In this document: positions 24,830 through 34,339 of the stretch, in pieces
Position numbering within the stretch: position 1 is the stretch's first letter
Layout of the letters: each line of letters begins with the position of its first letter
NCBI GenBank assembly: GCA_002483135.1
Contig: DLHI01000007.1
Coordinates: 186,001-250,000 of the forward strand
Direction: 5' to 3'
Source of the DNA: Hyphomonadaceae bacterium UBA7672
GTDB lineage: Bacteria; Pseudomonadota; Alphaproteobacteria; Caulobacterales; Hyphomonadaceae
DNA: 64,000 nt
Program-made: the position numbers and the translations under genes
Notes under the pieces: model-generated
Databases searched by the model: none
What the model was told of the DNA's origin: nothing
What the model saw: the letters and a program-made list of their open reading frames with translations, nothing else

Positions 24830-24857
24830 CCGCGCCGGCTCATCGCTGGCGCGGCTT
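24830..24857 (+). terminator. Hairpin between convergent genes
   Basis: CCGCGCCGGC and GCTGGCGCGG (one mismatched or G-T position, 5-base loop TCATC) are followed by CTTT. It lies between the small membrane protein gene and the convergent MFS gene and would stop plus-strand transcription only weakly, as the T run is short. Confidence 0.4.
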
Positions 24858-24862
24858 TCGCG

Positions 24863-26179
24863 TTACTCGGGCGGCTTATCCTTCGCCACGGCGTTCTTCA
24901 CGGCGTCGGATTTTCCGCCTGCGTCCTTCGGCGCGGTGAAGAAGGCGTAGAGCGCCATCGCGATCACGAGGCCGGTGCAGAAGATGAACGGCGCCTCGGA
25001 AGAGACGTTCTCGTACATCCACAATCCGAACAGCGGCGAGATCACGAAGCCCATGCCGTTGGAGGCGGTGACGAGGCCGGCGATGTCGCCCTGTTGTTCG
25101 TGCGTGGCGGCGAGCGATGCGCCGGCGGAAAATCCGGGGCGCGAGAAGCCCTGGCCGAGGCCGAACAGGATCTGGGAGAACGCGAACAGCGCGAAGTCCT
25201 GCGCCCACACCATCAGCAGCGATGCCAACGCCAGCATGACGGCTCCATAGACCATGAGCGAGCGTACCGGGAGCTTGAGACGCGGGATCAGCACGAGCTG
25301 CGAGATCAGCGTCGCCATAGCGCCCATCGTCATGGCGGGGCCGGTGAACTGGGCCGAGGCGGCGCCGGGCGCGTTCATGCGGTCCATGATGGCATAGGGA
25401 AAAGTCTGGCTCAGGACGCCGGTGACCAGCGACAGCGCGACCGCATAGAGCAGGAAGGGGAAGATCGTCGGCTGCTTCCACAGGCCCTTCGCGCCGGACG
25501 AGCGACCGAGTCCGGCGTCGACGCGCGGAGCGCGATTTTCCGGCAGGCGGGTGAAGACGAGGAAGGCGATGACAGTCGCGATGATGGTGATCATCACGAC
25601 CGGCGCGAGAAGGCCGACAGTGGGCGAGAGGATCGCCCCGCCCGTGATCAGCGCAGCAGCGGCGGCGGGGCCAGCCATCTGGCCGAGCGTGAAGCCGGAG
25701 GTGAGCGTTGCGATCTCGTCCATCCGCTCATCGCGGCTGGTGCGATCGGCGACATAGGCCTGGGCTGCCGGGTTGGTGGCTGAGCCGAAGACGCCGAACA
25801 GCGTGCGCGCAACGAGGAGCAGGACGAAGATCAGGATCCAGTTCGATATCCAGCCGAGCAGCGCCATCAACGAAACGACCGCGAAGAAGAACATCGAGGC
25901 GGCAAAACCGAGCATGCCTATGGCTGCGACCCGGCGGCGGCCCCACTGGTTGGACTTCGCGCCCCAGTAGGGCGCGGTGACGACCCAGACGGCGGCCGAG
26001 AGCGAGAAGATTGCGCCGGCGGTCCAGTCTGGCAGCTTGAGTTCCCGCGTGAGCGGCGGGAGCACCGCAGAGGTCAGCATGGTGTTCCCCGCCCCCACCG
26101 CCAGCAGGCAGAAGAACAGCAGCAGGAAAGCGCCGCGGCGATCCGGGCGCGACAGGTCATTCTGGGGCGAGGTGTCCAT
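24863..26179 (-). CDS. Major facilitator superfamily transporter
   Basis: A 438-residue MFS permease with about 12 hydrophobic helices. The loop 2-3 motif appears as GAKSNQWGRRRVAAIG, and motif C-like GPAAAAALITGG follows TSGFTLGQMAG. The pattern is that of the drug:H+ antiporter / sugar-efflux group, but no substrate can be assigned. The ATG at 26179 is chosen; the frame opens 43 codons upstream in a region without coding character. It is divergent from the DPP4-like gene (164 bp apart). Confidence 0.88.
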   Translation of the reverse strand: MDTSPQNDLSRPDRRGAFLLLFFCLLAVGAGNTMLTSAVLPPLTRELKLPDWTAGAIFSLSAAVWVVTAPYWGAKSNQWGRRRVAAIGMLGFAASMFFFAVVSLMALLGWISNWILIFVLLLVARTLFGVFGSATNPAAQAYVADRTSRDERMDEIATLTSGFTLGQMAGPAAAAALITGGAILSPTVGLLAPVVMITIIATVIAFLVFTRLPENRAPRVDAGLGRSSGAKGLWKQPTIFPFLLYAVALSLVTGVLSQTFPYAIMDRMNAPGAASAQFTGPAMTMGAMATLISQLVLIPRLKLPVRSLMVYGAVMLALASLLMVWAQDFALFAFSQILFGLGQGFSRPGFSAGASLAATHEQQGDIAGLVTASNGMGFVISPLFGLWMYENVSSEAPFIFCTGLVIAMALYAFFTAPKDAGGKSDAVKNAVAKDKPPE

Positions 26180-26343
26180 GGCCTTCGGGCATAAGGCGGG
26201 CCGCGCGTCCTCACAAGATCGCGCGTTGGCGCAGGAGTTTGCGCATGCGGGCGCATTCAGGGCTCGACCGGAGGCCGGGCGGTTTCCTAGACTGGGCGGA
26301 GCCGCCATCGGGCGGGCTCAAGGAAACACGGCCGGATCACGCC

Positions 26344-28500
26344 ATGCGCCATCGCCTGACAGGCATCTTGTGCGGCCTTGCAATGGCCGCGACTGCGCTG
26401 GCGCCTGCCGCGCTGGGCCAGTCGCGCATCCGCGACATGCCGGGTTACGACCAGTGGGCGCAGGTTTCCCCCCGGCTCGCGGATGCGGTGAAGCAGGGCG
26501 CGATCACGCCGGAATGGTCGGCGGATTCCAAGTCGTTCGACTACACGCTGGACGGCAAGCGCTGGCGGTTCGATGTGACGACACGCGCGGTAAGGGAGCC
26601 GACGGGCGGCGAGGCTGCATCCGCTAGCGCAAGCGCACCCGGGCCATCGGCTTCGCCAGCGCCGACGGGCGGGCTTGTGCTCGCGCGCGGACGTGGACGC
26701 GAGGCGGATGTACTGTCTCCTGACAACAGGACGCGCGCGATCTCGCGCGATCGCAATATCTGGCTCGTGCCGATGGATGGCGGGCCGGAGAGGCAGCTGA
26801 CGACGGATGGATCGGAGAGCGGACGCATCCGCCATGGCGTCGGCTCCTACGTCTATCTTGAGGAGTTCAACGTCACGCAGCCTGTGTGGTGGTCGCCCGA
26901 CGGGAAGAAGCTGGCGTGGATGCGCTATGACGAGTCGGCCGTGGAGGATTACTTCCTGCAGCTCGACCAGACGCACACGCTGTCGACAATGCTGGTGCAA
27001 GCCTATCCGCATCCGGGAAAGCCTAACCCCATCGCCGACCTTCTGGTCTACGACATCGCGACGGCCACGACGACCGTGATGGATGTGCGTGAGGGCGCGC
27101 CCTTCTCCGATGAGGCGATTGGCCACTATGCGTGGTCGGCGCAGTGGACGAAGGATGGCTCTGAAATCCTTATCCGCCGCGCCGACAGGCTGCAGAAGCA
27201 CTATGATCTCGCAGCCTGTGAGCCTGTGTCGGGAAAGTGCCGCAGCGTGGTGCGCGAGAGCCGGCCCAACGCATGGGCGTCTGGTTCCAGCACACGCTTC
27301 CTGGCCGATGGAAAGCGCTTTATCTGGGCGTCGGAGCGCACGGATTTCCGGAATTTCTATCTCTACGACCTGTCCGGAAAACAGCTGGCGCAACTGACGC
27401 GGCACGCCTTTGAGGTGGTCGACATCGTCAAGGTGGACGAGGCCGCCGGCTGGCTGTGGTACACGGCGCGCTCGGGCGACAATCACATGAAGGTGCAGCT
27501 GCATCGCGTGCGGCTGGATGGCACTGGCGACAAGCGCCTGACCGACCACACGCTGACGCATCGCGTCGTGGTGGCGCCCGATGGCAGGCATTTCGTCGAT
27601 GTCGAGCAGGCGCACGACAAGCCGCCAGTCACGCGCGTTCGCGACTTCAGCGGCAAGCTGGTGGCCGAGCTGGCATCCAGCGATACGAGCGAGTTGGCCG
27701 AACTGAACCTGCTTCCTGCGGAGTTGTTCACTTTCAAGGCCGCCGACGGGAAGACGCAGCTGCACGGCATGCTGCAGTTTCCCTCGAACTTCGATCCCGC
27801 GAAAAAATACCCGATGCTGGTCAGCGTCTATGGCGGGCCGGGCTCGAACGGGCTCACTGAAAACTATGCGACGCCAAACGCGCTGGCCGAGTATGGCTTC
27901 CTGATCCTGCGCGTCGATGCGCGGACCAATGCGGGCCAGGGTCGGAAGGTTCTCGACGCCGCCTACAAGCAGCTGGGCATTGTCGAGATGGATGATATCG
28001 CGGCAGGCATCCGCGCGACCTGGAGCCGGCCTTATGTCGACGCCACGCGGGTGGGCATCTACGGCACCTCGTATGGCGGCACGGTCGCGGCCACAGTGCT
28101 GATGCGCCATCCGGACGTGGTGCAGGCGGCCGTCTCGAATTCTCCGGTTACGGACTATCGGCTCTACGACACTGCGTATACCGAGCGGTATCTTGGCCTG
28201 CCCGGCCCGGACGCCGAGGCCTATGACCAGGCCGCGGTGCTGACCTATGCCAGCCTGCTGCAGGGCGACCTGCTGATCTATTTCGGAACCTCGGACGACA
28301 ATGTGCACCCAAAGAACGCGCTGCAGCTGATCAAGGCGCTGCAGGGTGCGCGCAAGAGTTTCGAGGTCCAGGTGGGGCCCGATCGCGGGCACACGGCCGT
28401 GGACCAGACCCGCATGATGGAGTTCTTCATCGAGCGGCTGATCCTGGACCGGATCGAGGAAGCGCCCTCGGAATCCCTTCCGCGTGCGGCAATGCCTTGA
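26344..28500 (+). CDS. Dipeptidyl peptidase IV-like S9 peptidase
   Basis: A 718-residue secreted enzyme: signal peptide ending AALGQS, an eight-blade beta-propeller region (WSPDGKKLAWMRYDESAVEDY is the DPP4 Glu-containing Y-D-E region), and a C-terminal alpha/beta-hydrolase domain. Catalytic triad: Ser in YGTSYGGTVA, Asp in GTSDDNVHP, His in RGHTAVD. DPP4 enzymes release dipeptides with Pro or Ala second from peptide N-termini, a peptide-scavenging role in the periplasm. Start at 26344 is the Met that begins the signal. Confidence 0.93.
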   Translation: MRHRLTGILCGLAMAATALAPAALGQSRIRDMPGYDQWAQVSPRLADAVKQGAITPEWSADSKSFDYTLDGKRWRFDVTTRAVREPTGGEAASASASAPGPSASPAPTGGLVLARGRGREADVLSPDNRTRAISRDRNIWLVPMDGGPERQLTTDGSESGRIRHGVGSYVYLEEFNVTQPVWWSPDGKKLAWMRYDESAVEDYFLQLDQTHTLSTMLVQAYPHPGKPNPIADLLVYDIATATTTVMDVREGAPFSDEAIGHYAWSAQWTKDGSEILIRRADRLQKHYDLAACEPVSGKCRSVVRESRPNAWASGSSTRFLADGKRFIWASERTDFRNFYLYDLSGKQLAQLTRHAFEVVDIVKVDEAAGWLWYTARSGDNHMKVQLHRVRLDGTGDKRLTDHTLTHRVVVAPDGRHFVDVEQAHDKPPVTRVRDFSGKLVAELASSDTSELAELNLLPAELFTFKAADGKTQLHGMLQFPSNFDPAKKYPMLVSVYGGPGSNGLTENYATPNALAEYGFLILRVDARTNAGQGRKVLDAAYKQLGIVEMDDIAAGIRATWSRPYVDATRVGIYGTSYGGTVAATVLMRHPDVVQAAVSNSPVTDYRLYDTAYTERYLGLPGPDAEAYDQAAVLTYASLLQGDLLIYFGTSDDNVHPKNALQLIKALQGARKSFEVQVGPDRGHTAVDQTRMMEFFIERLILDRIEEAPSESLPRAAMP

Positions 28501-28761
28501 GGCAAGAAATCGCGTCGTTCCCTCGCGTTTTCAAATAGTTAACCTTGGATTGCGCTCTTGCGGCATGAGTCAAGTGATTAATTCGCTGGCATTTGCCCCT
28601 TTGAAGGCCTCAAGGGTGGCCCCACCGACGGCCCGGCGTGCTATAGGCGTGCCGGTAACGGTCGGACTTTCAAAGGTGAGCCGGCCGCCAATCGCTGGGG
28701 AGCAAGGGTACGGTACGGCACGCCGTCCCCAAGCGTTTTATGTCTCAAGGGGTGCTTGAGC

Positions 28762-30786
28762 GTGCAGTCTGACAAGATCGACGGGTTGGCCCCGACAAGC
28801 GCCACCCATTTGTCCGTTCAGGGTAAGAGCCCGGCCAGCGCCCGGACCGCCTATGTCGCGTCTGACGCCGGCTATGCGCGCCGCCCGCCCGAACAGCGGC
28901 TGGACATGCCGCCGCAACCGCTGATCACGCGCCGCAGCCGCCCGCAGCCCGAGCGCGATGGCAAGTGGCGTTTCCTGCTGATTGTCGCAGCTTCGCTGAC
29001 CACCACCTTCTTCGCCGCCCAGGCGATGATGAGCGGCTTCCTGACGGGCGGCGTGAACGCGATCGAGGCGTTCGCCATCACACTTTTTGCCGCGAACTTC
29101 TTCTATCTCGGCATCGCGGCCTATACGGGTGTCGCCGGGACCTTGGTGCTCCTGTCCTCGCCCAAGCCGCCCCCGAACTCGAACAAGCCGATCATGAGCG
29201 GCAGCAAGACCGCCATCGTCATCGCCCTCTACCAGGAAAAGCCGTCCAAGGTCATCGCCGCCGCCGAGGCTATGTGGGAGGCGCTCAAGGACCTCGACGC
29301 CGAGAAGGCGTTCGAGGTCTTTTTCGTATCGGACACGTCCGACCCTGCCCTCGTCGAGATCGAGGAACAGGCCATGCAGGAACTGATGGCCCGGCGCTCC
29401 AACGAGCCCTTCTGGTATCGCCGCCGCCGCGAGAACACGCAGAAGAAGCAGGGCAACATCAACGATTTCGTCCAGCGCTGGGGCGGCCGTTACGACTACA
29501 TGCTTGAGCTCGATGCCGACAGCTTCGTCTCACCCGAAGCCATTCTTGAACTGGTCCACCGCATGGATGCGCGCCCGCGCACGGCGCTGATCCAGTCGCT
29601 GCCGATCATCGTGGGCTCACGGACCTATTCGGCGCGGGCGCAACAGCTTGCGCTGCGCGTGCATGGCGGCCTGTTCGGAGCCGGCCTGACCTGGTGGTCG
29701 GGCGGAGCAGGCAATTTCTGGGGCCACAACGCCATCATCCGCCTCGCCCCGTTCGCCGCGCACGCCGCTCTGCCGGACCTGCCGGGCAAGGAGCCCTTGG
29801 GCGGCAAGATCCTGAGCCACGACTTCGTCGAAGCCGCCCTGCTGCGCCGCGCCGGATGGCGTGTCGAGATCGCCGGCGACATTGTCGGCTCCTACGAGGA
29901 AGCCCCGCCGACCATCGTAGACCTTGCCGCGCGCGATCGCCGCTGGGCGCAGGGCAATATCCAGCAGATCCAGATCCTGTTTTCCAAGGGCTTCGACTGG
30001 CTCTCCAAGGTCCATATCGGCGCGGGCCTGATGGGCTACATGTCGGGCTTCCTGTGGCTGTGCCTGATCATCACGGGCGTGCTGATCGCAGGCAACGCCA
30101 AGTTCTTCGAATCCGAAACAGCCGCCGTCGTCGCGACGGATCCTAATGCCGGCATCAGGCTGGTGGTGATCATGGGCCTGTTGCTCACTTCGCCGAAATG
30201 GCTGGCGATCATTCTGTGGGCCTTCGGCAAGCTTCCCGGATGGGACCGCTCGCCGCGTTTCTTCCTCGCCGTGTTGTCCGACCTTGGCATGACCGCCCTG
30301 CTGGCGCCGATCACCATGGTCAACCATGCGGGCTCGATCCTTTCGACGCTAATGGGCGTGGATGGCGGCTGGCGGCCGCAGGTGCGCGACCGCAATGGCT
30401 TCGCCTGGAGCGACCTTGTGCGGCACTACATGCAGCACATGATCGTCGGCTTCTGCCTGCTTCTGGCCTCGTTCGCGATTTCGCCCACCTTCATGCTGCA
30501 GAACCTTCCGATGGCGACCGTGCTGATCTTTGCCCCGCTGGTTGCGCGACAGGTTTCGGGCGTGGCGCGCCGGGGCTCCATCTCGTGGCGGCTGATGGCG
30601 ACGCCGGAAGACCTGAAGCAGCCCGATATCGTGCGCCGCGCCGAACTGCTGGCATCGCGCGGGACGACGGATGTGCGCCGGCTGGCGCCGCGCCGCATTC
30701 GACCGATGAACCGGGTAAGCCTGGCCGTTCGCCGCGCCATGCGCCGCGCCCGCCGCAGCGAACAGCTGCGGCGCGACGCGGACTAA
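28762..30786 (+). CDS. opgH: Glucan biosynthesis glucosyltransferase H
   Basis: A 674-residue membrane glycosyltransferase of family GT2 making the beta-1,2-glucan backbone of osmoregulated periplasmic glucans from UDP-glucose. Two TM helices precede the cytoplasmic catalytic domain, and five to six follow. Catalytic motifs: FVSDTSDPA, LELDADSFVS, SHDFVEAALLRRAGW and RDRRWAQGN (the QxxRW-type motif). galU in this window makes UDP-glucose. Start: AAGGGG lies 9 bases before the GTG at 28762; a TTG at 28756 is only 3 bases away and less likely. No opgG is adjacent. The 261-bp region before it has no gene. Confidence 0.93.
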   Translation: MQSDKIDGLAPTSATHLSVQGKSPASARTAYVASDAGYARRPPEQRLDMPPQPLITRRSRPQPERDGKWRFLLIVAASLTTTFFAAQAMMSGFLTGGVNAIEAFAITLFAANFFYLGIAAYTGVAGTLVLLSSPKPPPNSNKPIMSGSKTAIVIALYQEKPSKVIAAAEAMWEALKDLDAEKAFEVFFVSDTSDPALVEIEEQAMQELMARRSNEPFWYRRRRENTQKKQGNINDFVQRWGGRYDYMLELDADSFVSPEAILELVHRMDARPRTALIQSLPIIVGSRTYSARAQQLALRVHGGLFGAGLTWWSGGAGNFWGHNAIIRLAPFAAHAALPDLPGKEPLGGKILSHDFVEAALLRRAGWRVEIAGDIVGSYEEAPPTIVDLAARDRRWAQGNIQQIQILFSKGFDWLSKVHIGAGLMGYMSGFLWLCLIITGVLIAGNAKFFESETAAVVATDPNAGIRLVVIMGLLLTSPKWLAIILWAFGKLPGWDRSPRFFLAVLSDLGMTALLAPITMVNHAGSILSTLMGVDGGWRPQVRDRNGFAWSDLVRHYMQHMIVGFCLLLASFAISPTFMLQNLPMATVLIFAPLVARQVSGVARRGSISWRLMATPEDLKQPDIVRRAELLASRGTTDVRRLAPRRIRPMNRVSLAVRRAMRRARRSEQLRRDAD

Positions 30787-30823
30787 AGCGGAACGTCACA
30801 CCTACCCATGAGTTTGCATGTCG

Positions 30824-33205
30824 CTACCAGGCGTGGCGCATGCTGATCCAGAGGGCCGACGCACTGTCTGCGTCCGCCACGTGGTTAGGCTGGGTCGAAA
30901 GCGCAATGGCGGCTTCCAGTGATGTCATGTCACCGATCGGAACCATCCAGACAGCTTCAAAGTCGAGCTCTCGCCCGGACGGCGTGAGCGCGGCAATGCG
31001 AGGCGCATAGACAAGCTGGCCCGATTTGGTGACTTCTATCGGCGCACGGAAGGACAAGGTTCCACCTTCGGCCCTGCGCGGCTGAGCAGCACTGAAACGC
31101 ACGAACCCGCCAGCGAAGGGATGTTGCGCGCTCAGTGTCCAGCTGCTGGTCCAGAGGCCTGCAATGTCCTGCCCTTCAAGCTGTGGCTCGGCCGCTTCCA
31201 CCGCGCCGGAGAGACGCCACGGGCCAGCATCGGCCGCGCCTTCCAGGCTGACCGCAGCCATCCGCGTCTCGTTCTCGCCGCCGAAGCGGCTCTGCAGCGA
31301 ACCGCCCAGCGCGGTGACGTCATCGCGCAAGGCGGAATAGCCGAGGCGAACAGACCAGCTCTCGCCTGCGCTGCCCACGCCAATGCTGGAGGAGGCCCTG
31401 CCAGCCCCTTCCGCCGTGCGTGCATCGAGCATGAGCGGACCGAAGGAATGCGATACGCTTGTCCAGGAACCACCGTAGCCAAGTTGCGAGGGGCCAGACA
31501 CATCATCAAGCAGCATAAGGCCCGGGGTCAGACGCTGCGGTCCGCCGCCGCGTCCCAGTGCGATCGTCGAGTCGCCGATCGAATAGCTGAACTGGAAGGT
31601 GGCGTCAGGCGCTTCCCTCCACGGATAGCGAGGATCGTATATCGGCGCGGGCGCACCGAACCAGGAGAGCTGAGCGGGGCCTATCGCGACGGCGCGCGCC
31701 TGGCCGCGGGCGTAGTCGGCGCGCAGACCGAAATCATTGAATTGTGCACGTGAGGCGATCATGCGCGTACTGTCGATCCGGAAGCCGCGCATATAGCGAT
31801 CCTGGAAGACCAGACCGTCGAATGCGCCCGAATTCTCAGCCCAGTCGCCTAACGCGCCGCTGGCGGGGCCGAGGGTCTCGGCGACATGAACCAGATTGCC
31901 ATTGAAGTTGAAGGTGGTTGTGCCCTGCGGCGAGAAGGCTTCGGCAAGGTTCATCAGGCCGCGCCCACTGACCGCATCGACGCCCACACCGGCCACTTCG
32001 CCGCGCACCGGATCGAGTGAGGTGGTGACATAGTCGTCCGCCGTCTCGAGCAGGATCTGCAGCGCGGTTTCCGGCGCGATGTTCGGGAACAGGTCGAGCA
32101 TCAGCGCCAGCGCGCCGGCGACCGCAGGCGCGGCGAACGATGTGCCGAAGCCTGCCCAGTAATCCCCTTCCGTGTCTGCGTCGTTGCAGTTCTCCGTCAC
32201 TGTCGCCGAACAGGGTGGCTGGTAGGAACGTCGTATGTCGTCGTCCACGCCGGCCAGCACGATATTGGCGCCGGGGGCCAGCAGGTAGTAGTTCGCCGTC
32301 GACCCCGCCCGGTTGGAAAAGTCCGTCATGTTGCCGTTGGGATCAACGGCGCCGACGGCGACCACACGACCGTTCACAGCAGCATCGCCCGCAACGATCG
32401 CAGGCTCGGCGGGCTCCGTGCCCTTGGCGGCCTCGGTCGAAGTCGGGCCTGCGCCTTCGTTGCCTGCGGCGAGCGTGAACAGCACACCCTGGTTGGTCGC
32501 TGCGATGATCGCGGCGCGCAGGCTGGGAGAAATCGGGCCATCGCCGCCGAGCGACATGTTGATCACCTTCGCCCCATTGGCGACGGCGTAGTTGATCGCG
32601 GTGATCAGGTTGGAGTCGTTGAAACTGCAGCCCTCGTCCTCGCCGGTCTCCTGGCATGAGCCCGACGTGTCTGCCCTGATCGCAAGCACCTTGGCATCAA
32701 AGGCCACGCCATGCATGCCGACTCCGTCCTTTCTCGCGACGATGACGCCAGCCACCATCGTGCCGTGACCGTCGGCGTCGATGTCGGTTGCTGGACGCCC
32801 TGCGATGACATCGTGCGTGCCGGCAAGTTGGCCCGAGAGTTCGGATATCGTCGTGTCCACATTCGTGTCGATGACCGCGACAACGATGCCCTGCCCTGTG
32901 GCTCCCTGCGAATAGGCGGTCGAGGCGCCGATCAGGTTTGTGGTCGTCGGCGGGTCGGACACGAAGATCGTGCCGGTGTATTCAGGCGTTTCAAAGAAGG
33001 ATGCCGGCGGCGGGGGTGGCGGCGGCGGCGGGGGTGGAGGGGGCGGAGGCGGTGGCGGCGGAGCCGGCGGCAGGATGGGCGACGACGGCGGTCCGCCTCC
33101 GCCTCCCCCGCCGCCGGCGCACGCCGCGAGGCTGACTGCCGCAAGCGAAGTAAGCAGGGCGGCGCGAACAACCTTGCCAATCTTATGGTCGCCTTGATCG
33201 CTCAC
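30824..33205 (-). CDS. S8 subtilisin-like protease with polyproline linker and beta-rich C-terminus
   Basis: A 793-residue secreted protease. Signal/lipobox region (LAACAGG) is followed by a poly-Gly and then a 19-residue polyproline run (about residues 50-70). Subtilase triad: Asp in VVAVIDTNVD, His in DADGHGTMVAG, Ser in GFGTSFAAPAVAG. The C-terminal third is beta-rich with alternating aromatic strands and ends in RHAW; this fits an autotransporter-type barrel, but the case is weaker than for the protease domain. Start is the GTG at 33205 after GGGAGAGG; the open frame begins at 33268. Likely acts at the cell surface. Confidence 0.87.
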   Translation of the reverse strand: MSDQGDHKIGKVVRAALLTSLAAVSLAACAGGGGGGGGPPSSPILPPAPPPPPPPPPPPPPPPPPPPASFFETPEYTGTIFVSDPPTTTNLIGASTAYSQGATGQGIVVAVIDTNVDTTISELSGQLAGTHDVIAGRPATDIDADGHGTMVAGVIVARKDGVGMHGVAFDAKVLAIRADTSGSCQETGEDEGCSFNDSNLITAINYAVANGAKVINMSLGGDGPISPSLRAAIIAATNQGVLFTLAAGNEGAGPTSTEAAKGTEPAEPAIVAGDAAVNGRVVAVGAVDPNGNMTDFSNRAGSTANYYLLAPGANIVLAGVDDDIRRSYQPPCSATVTENCNDADTEGDYWAGFGTSFAAPAVAGALALMLDLFPNIAPETALQILLETADDYVTTSLDPVRGEVAGVGVDAVSGRGLMNLAEAFSPQGTTTFNFNGNLVHVAETLGPASGALGDWAENSGAFDGLVFQDRYMRGFRIDSTRMIASRAQFNDFGLRADYARGQARAVAIGPAQLSWFGAPAPIYDPRYPWREAPDATFQFSYSIGDSTIALGRGGGPQRLTPGLMLLDDVSGPSQLGYGGSWTSVSHSFGPLMLDARTAEGAGRASSSIGVGSAGESWSVRLGYSALRDDVTALGGSLQSRFGGENETRMAAVSLEGAADAGPWRLSGAVEAAEPQLEGQDIAGLWTSSWTLSAQHPFAGGFVRFSAAQPRRAEGGTLSFRAPIEVTKSGQLVYAPRIAALTPSGRELDFEAVWMVPIGDMTSLEAAIALSTQPNHVADADSASALWISMRHAW
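33005..33061 (-). repeat. Run of 19 consecutive proline codons
   Basis: Within the S8 protease gene, 19 CCN codons in a row (mixed CCG, CCC, CCT, CCA). Nearby are an Ala-bounded PP and an eight-glycine run. The mixed codons argue against simple slippage phase variation, but the tract is G-rich on the plus strand and hard to sequence and translate. Confidence 0.9.
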
Positions 33206-33312
33206 GCGCCTCTCCCTTGCCCTATCCAGACCGGCGGGATGGTCGCTTGCGCCGCAGGCAGGGGTCAAGCGTGAAGGAGGGCAAGATCATGCCTCACAGG
33301 ACGCGCAGCCTC

Positions 33313-33927
33313 TCAGCGCCCGACTGCCTGCCCCAGGAAAAGCGGTATGGACCCCAGCGGCGTCTCGACCCAGTCGAGGAGGAGATCGTGCCGTTCGACC
33401 GGCACCGCGTCGACCTGCTGCTGGGCGTAAGCCAGCCCGAGATAGAAGACGCGGCCCGTGGCCCGCAGCCTTGCGATGGCGCGATCGTAATGGCCCTTAC
33501 CGTAACCGAGGCGGCGGCCGCGCAGGTCGAATGCCAGCAATGGCGTGAGCACCAGATTGGGGCGGACGATCTCCGCCTTCTCCGATGGCTGGGTGAGACC
33601 GAAAGGTCCCTTCTCCAGAGTGGCTTCGGCCGAATCGCGGAAAGTCATCTCGCCATTGCCCTCGACGCGCGGCAGCACGATACGCGCGCCGAGCGAAGCC
33701 AAACGCCCGAGCAGCGGGGCGGCGTCGAGTTCATCGCGGATGGCGAGCGTGCCGGCCACGACGGGGCCGTAGCGGTCAAAAAGCTTGGTGGGAAAGCGGG
33801 CGGCGAGTTTCGTGGCCGCATCAGGATCACGCGCGGCGGATTCGGCGCGGATCTCATGCATGTGGCCGCGCAGGATGGCCTTCTGTTCGATGATCTCGGC
33901 AGCGTCGGTCATGGAGTTACCAGTCAT
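33313..33927 (-). CDS. fau: 5-formyltetrahydrofolate cyclo-ligase
   Basis: A 204-residue protein with the ATP-grasp-like cyclo-ligase signature LGYGKGHYDRAIA and the preceding VLTPLLAFDLRGRR. It converts 5-formyl-THF to 5,10-methenyl-THF with ATP, recycling a folate side product. An alternative start at the internal Met (33912) is possible. In many proteobacteria this gene lies just downstream of the 6S RNA gene, and a 6S candidate is found upstream here as well. Confidence 0.93.
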   Translation of the reverse strand: MTGNSMTDAAEIIEQKAILRGHMHEIRAESAARDPDAATKLAARFPTKLFDRYGPVVAGTLAIRDELDAAPLLGRLASLGARIVLPRVEGNGEMTFRDSAEATLEKGPFGLTQPSEKAEIVRPNLVLTPLLAFDLRGRRLGYGKGHYDRAIARLRATGRVFYLGLAYAQQQVDAVPVERHDLLLDWVETPLGSIPLFLGQAVGR

Positions 33928-33984
33928 CAGTTTTGTGTCGGGGGCAATGGCGGATGTGTGTCTGCCGCCTGTGAGCCCCGCCCT

Positions 33985-34102
33985 CGTCCTTCGAGACGAT
34001 TGTCGCTACGCGCCAATCCCTCAGGATGAGGGCTATCAGCATCCGGCTGTCGTAAAGCCCTCATCCTGAGGGATCGCGAAGCGATCGTCTCGAAGGATGC
34101 GG
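33985..34102. repeat. Long imperfect inverted repeat (CCCTCATCCTGAGGG element)
   Basis: The left arm (33985-34034) and right arm (34056-34102) are near-complementary over about 45 bp around a 21-base centre; shared cores are TCCTTCGAGACGAT and ATCCCTCAGGATGAGGGCT. Each arm has its own smaller palindrome (CCCTCA-TCCTGAGGG). This sequence type recurs in intergenic regions of many alphaproteobacteria and is a likely dispersed element or structured RNA 3' end. Confidence 0.75.
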
Positions 34103-34139
34103 GCGTGCTCAGCAGCTCCGCCCCACAACAGAGGGAAAG

Positions 34140-34304
34140 GTTGGCGGGGCCACGTGCGCCGTACGAGCTTTTCATTCCCGTTCGACCCAGCAAGCTAGGT
34201 GGGCGCCAGATGATGAGGACCACGGTCCCCGCCAGAGCCAGCTCCCGAACAGAAATGTACGGTCGACGGAATGTGTTGCCGTTCGAACGCTGCAGCTAAC
34301 CGCC
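34140..34304 (-). ncRNA. ssrS: 6S RNA candidate
   Basis: Boundaries approximate. The minus strand here lies directly upstream of fau, the classical ssrS position. It reads GGCGG near the expected 5' end and CCGCC near the 3' end as a closing stem, with central GGGAGCTGGCTCTGGCGGGG, a small hairpin CCCACCTAGCTTGCTGGG, and then TCGAACGGGAATG and ACGGCGCACGTGG. From memory these resemble alphaproteobacterial 6S RNAs, which mimic an open promoter and bind sigma-70 RNA polymerase. Length of about 165 nt is usual. Not verified by covariance model. Confidence 0.55.
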
Positions 34305-34310
34305 GAGGCC

Positions 34311-34339
34311 AAAATAGGGGCTGGATCCCTTTCCAACAA
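34311..34339 (-). promoter_or_regulatory. Sigma-70-type promoter of the 6S candidate
   Basis: On the minus strand TTGTTG (34334-34339) and TATTTT (34311-34316) are separated by exactly 17 bases. Transcription would start at about 34304, matching the expected 5' end of the 6S candidate. Confidence 0.55.

Noticed and set aside
26287..28392. 701-codon minus-strand open frame over the DPP4-like gene
   Set aside because: Shadow in high-GC DNA; the plus-strand gene has a full catalytic triad.
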